Source of the DNA: an uncultured Clostridia bacterium | Lineage (GTDB): Bacteria; Bacillota; Clostridia; TANB77; CAG-508 | Direction of reading: 5' to 3' | Length of the DNA stretch: 44,653 bases | Assembly (NCBI GenBank): GCA_944390345.1 | Contig: CALXPP010000013.1 | Location: forward strand, 1 to 44,653 | Part shown: piece by piece, positions 37,988-44,653 of the stretch | How positions within the stretch are numbered: position 1 is the first letter of the stretch | Layout: every line of letters starts with the position of its first letter | Position numbers and translations under genes: made by a program | Notes under the pieces: generated by a model | Databases searched by the model: none | What the model saw: the letters and a program-made list of their open reading frames with translations, nothing else | What the model was told of the DNA's origin: nothing

Positions 37988-38030
37988 AATTTGCACTGTG
38001 TGCAATGAATTTTGCATACAGTGCAAATTT
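37988..38030. repeat. Long inverted repeat with TTGCAC arms
   Basis: AAATTTGCACTGT / ACAGTGCAAATTT with a second GTGCAA / TTGCAT pair inside. A related perfect inverted repeat TTTTGCAC-TCT-GTGCAAAA lies at 38101-38119. These look like binding sites of one regulator or of the integrase. Confidence 0.5.
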
Positions 38031-38115
38031 AATTTAAAAAATATTATATTTTTAATAAAAAATAGTCAATTTTATTAAGTTTTTTATCAATTTCATAAAA
38101 TTTTGCACTCTGTGC

Positions 38116-38224
38116 AAAAAAAAAATAAAAGTATGGAGAACCTAACCAAGAACCCATACTTTTATTTTGTGTCTTAATCACAAAATCCATATAAGTCTAA
38201 ACTATTGAGAGTAGCTTAGCTTAT
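38116..38224 (-). ncRNA. Putative small RNA 2 of element 2 (about 108 nt)
   Basis: Promoter TTGATT (38259-38254), 17 bp, TATAAT (38236-38231); terminator AAAAGTATGG / CCATACTTTT (38163-38127) and a T-rich run. The terminator loop contains 15 nt fully complementary to putative RNA 1. No open frame with a ribosome-binding site. Confidence 0.5.
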
Positions 38225-38266
38225 ATTTTTATTATATCCTAAATATATATAAAAATCAATACATAC

Positions 38267-38575
38267 AAAAAAAATTTGGGGGAAATTTCCCCCTTATGTT
38301 GAATGACTGTACACCTATACTCTGTCAGTCAATGGATATCCACCAGGACATCCGTCCTCCAAAACAAATATTCATTGGTTAGGTTCTCCTGCATAAATTC
38401 TCATAGTAACAATCAGCATTGTAATACAGGATACTAACACAAATGAACGGTTAAAATCTTGTATAATAATTCAGGCACTCTCAATGCCTGAATTCAATGT
38501 ATATTGATAATCAAGCATTGCTTGAGTGAATGAATTAAATATTAAGACTTTAAGTCATTCTGCTACTATTAAGTT
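38267..38575 (-). ncRNA. Putative small RNA 1 of element 2 (about 300 nt)
   Basis: Promoter TTGAAT (38610-38605), 17 bp, TATAAT (38587-38582); terminator GGGGGAAATTTCCCCC (38293-38278) followed by AAATTTTTTTT. It is rich in small hairpins (TCAAGCA/TGCTTGA, TTCAGGCA/TGCCTGAA, AGGAC/GTCCT, TGACTG/CAGTCA). No convincing open frame. The promoter is divergent from that of the XRE regulator. Confidence 0.5.
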
Positions 38576-38639
38576 ATATATATTATACCATAAAAAGCTT
38601 CAAAATTCAATTGTATAGCTATTTTGAGAGCTTTTAAAT

Positions 38640-38668
38640 TTGAAAAAATTGTAAAAATATGGTATAAT
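38640..38668 (+). promoter_or_regulatory. Promoter of the XRE regulator
   Basis: TTGAAA (38640-38645), 17 bp, TATAAT (38663-38668) with extended -10 ATGG. The divergent RNA promoter at 38582-38610 has the same ATGGTATAAT end. Confidence 0.75.
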
Positions 38669-38702
38669 AAGTTAATAGTGTTTTTATTTAAGGAGTGATT
38701 TT

Positions 38703-39422
38703 ATGCCAAAATTTAATAAAATAGAATTTGGAAACAACTTAAAAAAAGCAAGAAAAATTAAAGGCTTAAGCCAAGAAAATTTAGCTAAAACAATTAATAA
38801 AAATGTTTCAACCATTGCTAGATTTGAAAGTGGTAAATTATCCCCTAGTGCCGAAGAAATAAGTTTAATTTGTAATGAACTAGGAATAAACGAATATGAA
38901 CTATTTAAATCGAGTTCCGATAATATTGTTAATATAGAAAATAGTACAAATCCATTTAAAGTAAAAGAATTATTTTTATATTATCAAGCTTATTATCCTA
39001 GTAGTAATTCTTATAAAGTTAGTAAATTTAAAATAAAAATTACAGAAAAACCTGAAAAATGCAAAGTAGACTTTCTAGATTACAAAACAAATAAACTTTA
39101 TATGACTGGTCATATTCTATCTGATACAAATATTGCAATTTTTATATTTGAAAATTATAAAGAATACAGCCCTAGACTAGAACTTACAGAAATAATTTTA
39201 AATATTTCAAATGGTATAGATGGTATAATGCTTGGAAGTTTAACTTGTACTAATGGTCAATATGTTCCTTCAATACGAAAATGTGCTATATCTAAACAAG
39301 ATATTGAAATTACAGAAGAACTTATAAATAAATTAACTATAACTACTAAAGAAATAGAAAATTTAAAAAATAAGAATATATTATATTTAGACATTAATAA
39401 TTCCTACGATTTTGAAAATTAA
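38703..39422 (+). CDS. XRE-family HTH regulator (239 aa)
   Basis: An N-terminal HTH (about 8-62: GNNLKKARKIKGLSQENLAKTINKNVSTIARFESGKLSP) as in phage and ICE repressors. A C-terminal domain of about 170 residues (YYQAYYPSSNSYKVSKFKI...LNISNGIDGIMLGSLTCT) is of unknown fold and probably senses a signal. The start follows AAGGAGTGATTTT. It is divergent from the small-RNA region and likely controls excision and transfer genes of element 2. A terminator follows at 39430-39466. Confidence 0.88.
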   Translation: MPKFNKIEFGNNLKKARKIKGLSQENLAKTINKNVSTIARFESGKLSPSAEEISLICNELGINEYELFKSSSDNIVNIENSTNPFKVKELFLYYQAYYPSSNSYKVSKFKIKITEKPEKCKVDFLDYKTNKLYMTGHILSDTNIAIFIFENYKEYSPRLELTEIILNISNGIDGIMLGSLTCTNGQYVPSIRKCAISKQDIEITEELINKLTITTKEIENLKNKNILYLDINNSYDFEN

Positions 39423-39429
39423 TAAGATA

Positions 39430-39466
39430 TTAGTCCTTTGCAAATTTATTATTTCAAAGGACTTTT
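39430..39466 (+). terminator. Terminator after the XRE gene
   Basis: AGTCCTTTG / CAAAGGACT stem followed by TTTTTATTT. Confidence 0.75.
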
Positions 39467-39567
39467 TATTTAACGGATTTATTTTTTAGAATACCTATAA
39501 TTATTGATAAATATATACTTTGCCTAAATTAATTATTTAATTTTTTGTGAAAATTGTATATTTTTTT

Positions 39568-39690
39568 ATAAAAATGTAGATTTTTGTAGTATTTTGTGCA
39601 GATTCTACATTTTTATTTTGTGCGTGCTATCATTAAATCAAGCTTAAGCCTATATAGGCTACCGGTAACCTAAATATATTTTAGGAGGTT
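39568..39690 (+). promoter_or_regulatory. Structured leader before the element 2 core operon
   Basis: An 11-bp inverted repeat AAAAATGTAGA / TCTACATTTTT (about 39570-39615), a perfect 14-bp palindrome AGCCTATATAGGCT (39648-39661), and CCTAAA / TTTAGG where the right arm overlaps the Shine-Dalgarno AGGAGG of the 60-aa gene. The last pair could hide the ribosome-binding site. Confidence 0.45.
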
Positions 39691-39694
39691 TTAA

Positions 39695-39877
39695 ATGAAA
39701 AAACTATCAAAACCAATTACTAAAAAAAAATTAAAAAGATTAAAAACAAAAGACAATTTATTTACAAATGATGTAATAAGTCTAGATGACTCTAAAAATG
39801 AAAAATATTTGGATAATTTTGCATATCAATCATATTTAGCAAAATCTCAAGAAGAAAGCAATAGCTCTAATGAATAA
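39695..39877 (+). CDS. Small basic protein (60 aa), element 2
   Basis: ATG 39695 behind AGGAGGTTTTAA. The N-terminal half is very basic (KKLSKPITKKKLKRLKTK), the C-terminal half acidic. Not recognised. Its end overlaps the start of the DUF3846 gene by 8 bp, so the two are translationally coupled. First gene of the integrase operon. Confidence 0.65.
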   Translation: MKKLSKPITKKKLKRLKTKDNLFTNDVISLDDSKNEKYLDNFAYQSYLAKSQEESNSSNE

Positions 39878-40380
39878 TGAAATTATAATTATTTCACAAG
39901 TAGTTGGAGAAATATCAAAGTTTCAAAAAATAAAAAATGATATATGCGAATTTGAAAAAATAATTGGTCGGAGAAATTGAACTTATTCCCTATTATGATG
40001 TAGTTATTTTGTGTAATAAAGCTCAAAAAAACTTAAAACCTAATATTTATATTACTAAACAATTTTTAAGCATTGGAGAAACTATACGAGGAAATATAAT
40101 TATAGCTTGCAAAGAAAATAATAACTTTAAAACTTTATCCAAAGAACAAGTTATAAAATACACAAAATTTCTTAAAAATGCTAGTTTTCACTATGACAAT
40201 ATAGATGAAAATGGAAGATTTATCCTTCCAAATACTACAAATATTCTTCGTAATATTGCTAAAGATAAAACTTTAGATGATACTGCTGAAAAACCTAGCT
40301 CTCAAAATGAAGAAATTTTAAAAATGATTTTAGGTATTCAAACAGTAATTCTAAAGTATATAAAAAATAATATAAATTAA
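39870..40380 (+). CDS. DUF3846-domain protein, interrupted by a CGG frameshift
   Basis: 169 aa when recoded. From ATG 39870 the frame runs to GGT CGG AGA AAT TGA. Dropping the C of CGG (39969-39971) gives FEKIIG-G-EIELIPYYDVVILCNKAQKN, which fits the DUF3846 pattern (lQ..VGG.IE..p....v.liCNE..K) exactly at the GG pair. The frame then stays open to 40380, with RGNIIIACKENNNFKTLSKEQVIKYT as the end of the domain and a polar tail. DUF3846 proteins are common in conjugative and mobilizable elements; function unknown. Confidence 0.8.
39969..39971 (+). other. In-frame CGG recoding site 6 (GGT CGG A)
   Basis: Codon 34 of the DUF3846 gene, on the mobile element and on the opposite strand to the other five sites. 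Zero-frame stop three codons later. Confidence 0.75.
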
Positions 40381-40396
40381 TTTTGTGAGGTAAAAA

Positions 40397-40705
40397 ATGG
40401 AAGAATTAAACAATTTAACAAATAAAGTATTAAATGAAATACAAAATACAGAAGTTAAAAATATAGTAATTGAAACAAAAGAAACTTTAACACCAGAACA
40501 AAGAATAGCAATTGATACAATAAGGCGTGTAAAAAACCCTTTTAAAATGCTTAATGTAAAAGATGTTATGAAAGATTTAAATATCTGTGAAACTGTTGCT
40601 TATAAAACCTTTAAAAGAGCTGATTTTCCTTCCATAAATATTGGTAAATCAAACCAAGTAATGCTACTTTCCTATTTAATATGGAAAATGAGCAAACGAG
40701 TTTAA
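40397..40705 (+). CDS. Excisionase-like HTH protein (102 aa)
   Basis: The C-terminal half (about 55-98: MLNVKDVMKDLNICETVAYKTFKRADFPSINIGKSNQVML) is the Xis/MerR-type winged HTH seen next to tyrosine integrases. The N-terminal half is helical. ATG 40397 has GTGAGG upstream. It lies directly before the integrase, the usual place for the directionality factor. Confidence 0.82.
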   Translation: MEELNNLTNKVLNEIQNTEVKNIVIETKETLTPEQRIAIDTIRRVKNPFKMLNVKDVMKDLNICETVAYKTFKRADFPSINIGKSNQVMLLSYLIWKMSKRV

Positions 40706-40706
40706 G

Positions 40707-41942
40707 GTGGTGATTATTATATCAAAAAGTAAAGAAAAAACAGGAAGCATATATTTTGATAAACACCGTAAAAAATGGAGATGTACTTATTATATTTATG
40801 AAAAAGATACATTTAAACAACTTCGTCAAACCAAATCTTTTTCTACTGAACAAGAAGCAAAAGATTTTCTAACAAGTATTCAGTACCAAAAAGGAAATGA
40901 TTTATTTATTAAAAACAATGGTATTCCCTTAAATGAACTTATGAGAGAACAAGCTAACAAAAAATTAGATCTAAATTTAATTGGAGAAAGAACTTATTCA
41001 AGAATAATAGAAACTATAAAAACAATTGAAAAAGCTCCTATATCTCATAAAAATATCAATGACATAGCAAGTCAAGATATTCAAGATTATTTAAACACTT
41101 TAAAAGATTATAGCAATTCTACAATAAAGAAAATTAAAGAACAGTTTAATCAAGCTTTTAGAGAAGCTATGAACAAAGGATATATAGTTAAAAATCCTAT
41201 GTTTGAAGTTATTAGACCAAGAAGTAATAAAGAACATAAAATTGTTAGAGCTTTAGAAATTGAAGAACAACAAAAATTAACTAATTATTTAATGAGTATT
41301 CCTATTTCTGACGAGCCGTATAAAGTTGCATATTTAATAGAAATGTACTTAGGCTTGCGTATTGGAGAAGTTTTAGCTTTAAGAAATACTGATATAAATT
41401 TACACAAAAATTTAATTACAGTAAATAAAACTTTAACTACTGATAAAAATCATAAAGTTATAATGGGAAATTCAACAAAAACTTATTCTGGAATTAGAGA
41501 AGTTCCTATTCCCTCTTTTATACGAGAAGAAATAATAAATCAAATGAGATTAGCTGAAAGCCATAAAGATAAACAATTATTTTTAGACCCTAATGGAAAT
41601 TATGTAAGACCTAATAATGCAAATAGAAAATTAAAAGAATTACTTCAAAAAATGGGAATATCCAATATTACTTCTCATAGTTTAAGACATACTTATGGCA
41701 CAAGATGTATTGAAGCTGGTATGAGAGCTGTTGCTCTTCAAAGACTTATGGGACATACTGATGTATCTATAACCTTAAATACTTATACTTCTGTTTTTAA
41801 TAAATATAAAGAAGCTGAGCTTGAAAAAGTTAATAACTATTATATGAACAATGATATTGTAAATATTAATAATTTATTAACTGAAAGTAATAATCTTATA
41901 AATAATATATCTCTTAGTAAGGAGGAGAAAGAAATTGAATAA
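40707..41942 (+). CDS. int: Tyrosine recombinase / integrase of element 2
   Basis: 411 aa starting from GTG (40707 or 40710), since no ATG precedes the conserved SKSKEKTGSIYFDKHRKKW arm-binding domain (about 1-60). A SAM-like core-binding domain is at about 65-180 and the catalytic domain at about 195-380: LGLRIGEVLALR (first Arg), HSLRHTYGTR (His-x-x-Arg), LMGHTDVSITLNTYTS (His and the nucleophile Tyr). All catalytic residues are present. It should insert element 2 at the tRNA-Leu 3' region. The stop overlaps the next gene by 8 bp. Confidence 0.93.
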   Translation: MVIIISKSKEKTGSIYFDKHRKKWRCTYYIYEKDTFKQLRQTKSFSTEQEAKDFLTSIQYQKGNDLFIKNNGIPLNELMREQANKKLDLNLIGERTYSRIIETIKTIEKAPISHKNINDIASQDIQDYLNTLKDYSNSTIKKIKEQFNQAFREAMNKGYIVKNPMFEVIRPRSNKEHKIVRALEIEEQQKLTNYLMSIPISDEPYKVAYLIEMYLGLRIGEVLALRNTDINLHKNLITVNKTLTTDKNHKVIMGNSTKTYSGIREVPIPSFIREEIINQMRLAESHKDKQLFLDPNGNYVRPNNANRKLKELLQKMGISNITSHSLRHTYGTRCIEAGMRAVALQRLMGHTDVSITLNTYTSVFNKYKEAELEKVNNYYMNNDIVNINNLLTESNNLINNISLSKEEKEIE

Positions 41943-42201
41943 AAAAGATATTCTCAAACGAATAATTGGTCTAAATGAATATATGCTATCTGACTGTAAT
42001 AAGCAATTAGTATTACTTACAATTTCAAGCGACTATACTTATAACAAAGCAATAGCTATAACAGATAAAAATTGTAAAGATAAAAACTGGTATTCTATTG
42101 ATGATAAAAATTGCTTTAAAACTTGGAACGAAGTAGATGCCTTTATTGACGGACTTTGCAAAGGAAAAAATACAAACTTTGAGCAAACACCAGAAAGATA
42201 A
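41935..42201 (+). CDS. Small hypothetical protein (88 aa), element 2
   Basis: Starts at TTG 41935 behind AGGAGGAG, overlapping the integrase end by 8 bp. Short alpha/beta domain with three Cys (SDCNKQL, DKNCKDKNW, DDKNCF) and NEVDAFIDGLCKG. Not recognised. Translationally coupled to int. Confidence 0.7.
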   Translation: MNKKDILKRIIGLNEYMLSDCNKQLVLLTISSDYTYNKAIAITDKNCKDKNWYSIDDKNCFKTWNEVDAFIDGLCKGKNTNFEQTPER

Positions 42202-42239
42202 ATTTGTAAAATTAATTAAATTTATTTAATTGATTTTAC

Positions 42240-42540
42240 AAATACAGCGGAAGAGTTTGAGAAACCGGCAGAGGTTTCTCATATCAAGATTATTTAAATA
42301 GTAATTAGCAATAATTACATTATTTATTAGTATTGGGCTGAATATAATAAATAATTTTAAATAATCTTGACTGGGGTTATTAGGGGCTTGCCCTTAATCA
42401 TACAGAACACTTTTAGCGTAAGCGAATAAAAAGTGTTCTAGTATGTTCTAACACTTTCCGTTTGTGTTATATCAGCTAAATAAAAAAGTATTAGAACATA
42501 AAGAAAGCCTTCGAAGAAATACTAAATAAGAAAGGATTAA
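42240..42540 (+). other. Non-coding region with candidate oriT of element 2
   Basis: A hairpin TGAGAAACC / GGTTTCTCA lies at about 42257-42281. GGGGTTATTAGG (42373-42384) is shared with element 1. An inverted repeat GAACACTTTT / AAAAGTGTTC (42405-42438) is followed by TAGTATGTTCTAACAC, a candidate nick site of the TAGTRTG type, within a second inverted repeat GTGTT / AACAC. No gene is seen. It lies upstream of the MobV relaxase gene, as expected of an oriT. Confidence 0.5.
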
Positions 42541-42544
42541 AAAT

Positions 42545-42928
42545 ATGGATAAATTTTTTAAAAGAAATAAAAATACAAAAAATATAAATACAGATAATGC
42601 TTTAGATTATTTATTGGAAAAAGAATTTGAAAAATTTAAAGAAAATATGATGAAAAAATCAAAAGAAGAAATTTTTGATAGTGCCTATGAAATTACTGTA
42701 AAAAAAGAAATTAAGGACGAATTAAAATATATGAACTTACATAGAGCAGAAAAAGAAATGTTAACTTTGCAAGACGATATTTTAAACGAATTCTACTACG
42801 ACTGGTTAAATGAGGATACTCCGTTAGTAGATAGTATGAAACCTTGTATAGAAGAATCTGTTTCAACTCTTACAAAATATATTGGACAAAGGTTTAATCT
42901 ATCAAGAAATAATGAAAATGAAAGGTAG
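42545..42928 (+). CDS. DUF3848-like protein (127 aa)
   Basis: EEIFDSAYEITVKKEIKDELKYMNL...LNEFYYDWLNEDTPLVDSMKPCIEE follows the DUF3848 pattern of small proteins carried by conjugative elements of gut Firmicutes. Helical, soluble; function unknown. ATG 42545 has AAAGGATTAAAAAT upstream. It precedes the relaxase gene by 11 bp and is probably in the same transcript. Confidence 0.75.
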   Translation: MDKFFKRNKNTKNINTDNALDYLLEKEFEKFKENMMKKSKEEIFDSAYEITVKKEIKDELKYMNLHRAEKEMLTLQDDILNEFYYDWLNEDTPLVDSMKPCIEESVSTLTKYIGQRFNLSRNNENER

Positions 42929-42939
42929 GTGTTTAAAGT

Positions 42940-43917
42940 GTGAGTTATGCCATAATAAGAAATGAAAATTATAAAATGGGACAACTTGGATTAATATATA
43001 GACATAATGAAAGAAAAAATACTAATTATTCTAATAAAGACATAAATAAACAAAATTCGATAAAAAACTATTCTATAAAATCTATTAATACTTCTTATCA
43101 AAAAGCCTTTAAAAATTTAAAAGAACAATATAATTTAAAAGGTCAAATAAAAAAAGTAAGTAATGTAATGTGTGAATTAATAATAACTTCTGATAAAAAT
43201 TTTTTTGAAAGTATCGGAGAATTTGAAACAAAAAGATATTTTGAGACTGCTTATAAATTTGTAGCAAATTATAATAATCTTGGCGAAGAATTTATAGTAT
43301 CTGCAAAAGTACACTTAGATGAGTCAACTCCCCATCTCCATATTGTTTTTATACCAGTAGTTCATACTACAGATAAAAAAGGAAAACCTATAAATAAAAT
43401 TGCTTGTTCTGAATTTTGGAAAGGTCGAGAAAGTTATAATATTCTGCAAGATAGATTTTATAAATATATAACTGCTAGTGGCTTTAATTTAGAAAGGGGA
43501 AATACAAAAGAAAATGAACATATTCCAATAAAGCAACTAAAAAAAATTACAAGTTATGAAGTACAAGAAATGTTTAAAGAAACTAACCATTTAGAAAAAG
43601 AAACAATAACAAACGATATAGAAACAATAAGAAAAGATTATAAAAAAGTTATACACAAATTTAATACATTAGCAAATAGATATACTAGAGTTAAAAATAT
43701 TGTCGAAGAAACAATATACAAAGCAGAAAATATTCAAAATAAAAATTCTCAATTAGAAAGAGAAAATAGATTTCTAAAAAATGAAATTGTTCAATTAAAA
43801 AACTATATAGATAAAACTTTTGACTATGTTAGTATTTTATTTAATTTCTCAAAAGATAGACTTAAAAAATTAGTACATACATTTATAAATTCATTAGATA
43901 ATAACAAAAATAAATAA
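42940..43917 (+). CDS. MobV-family relaxase of element 2
   Basis: 325 aa starting at GTG 42940 behind AAAGGTAGG. SYAIIRNENYKMGQLGLIYRHNERK is the usual Mob_Pre start with the conserved RHNER pattern. KVHLDESTPHLHIVFIPV (about 124-141) holds the metal-binding HxxxxxxHxH motif. A coiled coil is at about 220-300. It is unlike the relaxase of element 1 in the N-terminal half, so the two elements can be mobilized separately. The candidate oriT is upstream at 42361-42460. Confidence 0.87.
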   Translation: MSYAIIRNENYKMGQLGLIYRHNERKNTNYSNKDINKQNSIKNYSIKSINTSYQKAFKNLKEQYNLKGQIKKVSNVMCELIITSDKNFFESIGEFETKRYFETAYKFVANYNNLGEEFIVSAKVHLDESTPHLHIVFIPVVHTTDKKGKPINKIACSEFWKGRESYNILQDRFYKYITASGFNLERGNTKENEHIPIKQLKKITSYEVQEMFKETNHLEKETITNDIETIRKDYKKVIHKFNTLANRYTRVKNIVEETIYKAENIQNKNSQLERENRFLKNEIVQLKNYIDKTFDYVSILFNFSKDRLKKLVHTFINSLDNNKNK

Positions 43918-43936
43918 TTGAAAGGTGGAAATAAAA

Positions 43937-44200
43937 ATGGATAAAATTGAAGAAATTTATGATTATATGCAAGAAAAAATAGTAAAAGATATTTCAGAGG
44001 ATATTGAATTTAATAGTATTTGGAATGAACTTAATCAACTAGACGAGCTAATGAGAAATAATATGCTAAAAGAAGATTACGATATATTCGATGATTATAT
44101 ATCGAAAGAAGCTGAATTAATAGACTTAGAAAGAAAAAAAGCTTTTGCTTATGGATATAAACTATCAAATAGACTAATGGCTGATAGTTTAAGAGAATAA
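43937..44200 (+). CDS. Small acidic protein (87 aa), element 2
   Basis: ATG 43937 with AAAGGTGG upstream (a GTG at 43925 is inside this site). Acidic, helical (IEFNSIWNELNQLDELMRNN; YISKEAELIDLERKKAFAYG). Not recognised. It follows the relaxase by 19 bp and is the last gene of element 2; a terminator follows. Confidence 0.65.
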   Translation: MDKIEEIYDYMQEKIVKDISEDIEFNSIWNELNQLDELMRNNMLKEDYDIFDDYISKEAELIDLERKKAFAYGYKLSNRLMADSLRE

Positions 44201-44216
44201 AATTTAATTCAAATAC

Positions 44217-44242
44217 AAAAAGGACTGGTTTCAGTCCTTTTT
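44217..44242. terminator. Terminator at the end of element 2 genes
   Basis: AAAAAGGACT / AGTCCTTTTT perfect 10-bp stem with a 6-nt loop, flanked by A and T runs. Confidence 0.8.
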
Positions 44243-44430
44243 GTGTGCAAATAAAAATATAAAAATTTATATATTTTTCTATAAAACGCATATATATTAA
44301 GTAATATACGGTTTTTTTATTTCTAAATTTTTGTGTGCAGGAAAAACAAAAGCCAAAGCTTTGTATTCCTTGATACTGTAATATTACATTTGATTTTTTG
44401 TGTGCAAATCTTGTGTGCACATTGTGTGCA
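44241..44430. repeat. Five exact copies of TTGTGTGCA
   Basis: Copies start at 44241, 44331, 44398, 44411 and 44422, all in the same orientation, close to the right att of element 2. They are likely arm-type integrase sites or binding sites of a regulator. Confidence 0.7.
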
Positions 44431-44582
44431 GAAACTAAAAATTAATGAATAATTTTGAATAATGTTAAAAATATATTGAATAATGAAAATACTCTGTAAT
44501 GCAGTAGTATCAATACTAACAAGTACTTTTGAACAAAAATAAAAACAGCTGAAATTGGTTAAATTTCGAGCTGTTTTGGTGC
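44415..44582. repeat. Right copy of the 168-bp direct repeat
   Basis: Same sequence as 26896-27063 except four positions (three at 44424-44427, one near 44532). It includes the tRNA-Leu terminator and the last bases of the tRNA gene. Confidence 0.9.
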
Positions 44583-44653
44583 AGATGGCCGGAATCGAAC
44601 CGGCACGGTTTATTCAACCGCAGGATTTTAAGTCCTGTGCGTCTGCCAGTTCC
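44577..44653 (-). tRNA. tRNA-Leu (TAA), 5' end beyond the window
   Basis: Minus strand: ACTTAAAATCC holds the anticodon TAA; TTCGATTCCGG is the T arm; the gene-encoded CCA ends at 44577. The long variable arm (TGCGGTTGAATAAACCG) marks a class II tRNA. A terminator hairpin (AAAACAGCT / AGCTGTTTT) follows immediately. It is the integration target of element 2. Confidence 0.92.

Larger units (their letters stand above)
35865..44582. mobile_element. Element 2: tyrosine-integrase mobilizable element at tRNA-Leu (about 8.7 kb)
   Basis: Flanked by the 168-bp direct repeats (26896-27062, completed by 35865-35872 after removal of element 1; and 44415-44582, abutting tRNA-Leu). It carries a tyrosine integrase (40707), an excisionase-like protein (40397), DUF3846 and DUF3848 proteins, an XRE regulator, a MobV relaxase with its own oriT, and cargo at the left end. 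A motif GTGCACATT is found near all three junctions (26896, 35928, 44415). Confidence 0.8.

Noticed and set aside
38267..38575. Retron-type ncRNA with complementary ends
   Set aside because: No reverse transcriptase gene is in the element and the complementary segments belong to two separately promoted transcripts.
44241..44430. CRISPR array
   Set aside because: The repeat is only 9 nt with irregular spacing and no cas genes are nearby.

Overview
The window is very AT-rich and comes from a low-GC Firmicute, most likely an uncultured gut-type clostridium. The signs are a Phe T-box in front of pheST, an anaerobic ribonucleotide reductase (nrdDG), leucine-rich-repeat proteins with a prepilin-like N terminus, and a Tn4451-type mobilizable transposon. 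The genus cannot be fixed from the sequence.

Layout. 1-5070: two paralogous LRR surface-protein genes with similar leader regions and a small membrane protein between them. 5104-8949: pheS-pheT behind a T-box. 8961-13328: an unknown coiled-coil/membrane gene cluster with a DUF5050-like protein. 13512-14213: a lone ABC ATPase. 14241-16218: thioesterase, nadE, nadD and a small Cys-rich protein. 16306-18892: a small membrane protein, an AI-2E-family permease and a Ca2+/cation antiporter. 19026-22475: nrdG-nrdD and a divergent Crp/Fnr-type regulator. 22559-24460: GNAT acetyltransferase and M20 peptidase behind a leader-peptide attenuator. 24520-26786: small GNAT, PepSY, WG-like and membrane proteins. 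From 26896 to the tRNA-Leu at the right edge, two nested mobile elements fill the window. Element 1 (27063-35864) is Tn4451-like: large serine recombinase, MobV relaxase, TnpV, and a zinc-ribbon/nuclease protein as cargo. It sits exactly inside the left attachment repeat of element 2, which carries a tyrosine integrase, an excisionase-like protein, its own MobV relaxase, DUF3846 and DUF3848 proteins, a phage-type regulator, two apparent small RNAs and a foreign-looking secreted protein. Element 2 ends at the 3' end of tRNA-Leu(TAA).

Main observation. Six genes are interrupted in the same way. An in-frame CGG codon is followed within a few codons (28 in the LRR pair) by a stop, and dropping the C of CGG, so that the next codon is GGA or GGG (Gly), restores a full-length protein. 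This occurs in both LRR genes, nadD, nadE, the WG-like gene and the DUF3846 gene of element 2. In five of the six the restored residue is a glycine expected from the family: the prepilin -1 Gly (twice), the Gly before SGGKDS in NadE, the KKGL Gly in NadD, and the GG.IE of DUF3846. By eye I found only one other in-frame CGG in the window. It lies in a GC-richer, recently acquired gene and is followed by T, not A or G. This looks like +1 recoding at CGG (C-skipping or four-base CGGA/CGGG decoding), a bacterial counterpart of the tolerated frameshifts in Euplotes. A systematic sequence artefact remains the main alternative.

Other regulatory structure is rich: a perfect-consensus promoter with a leader peptide ending HHHRRSL and mutually exclusive hairpins (24278-24460); a pair of small-RNA genes with 15-nt complementarity (38116-38610); duplicated LRR leaders with a divergent mini-transcript; and a hairpin between the Shine-Dalgarno and start codon of pheT.
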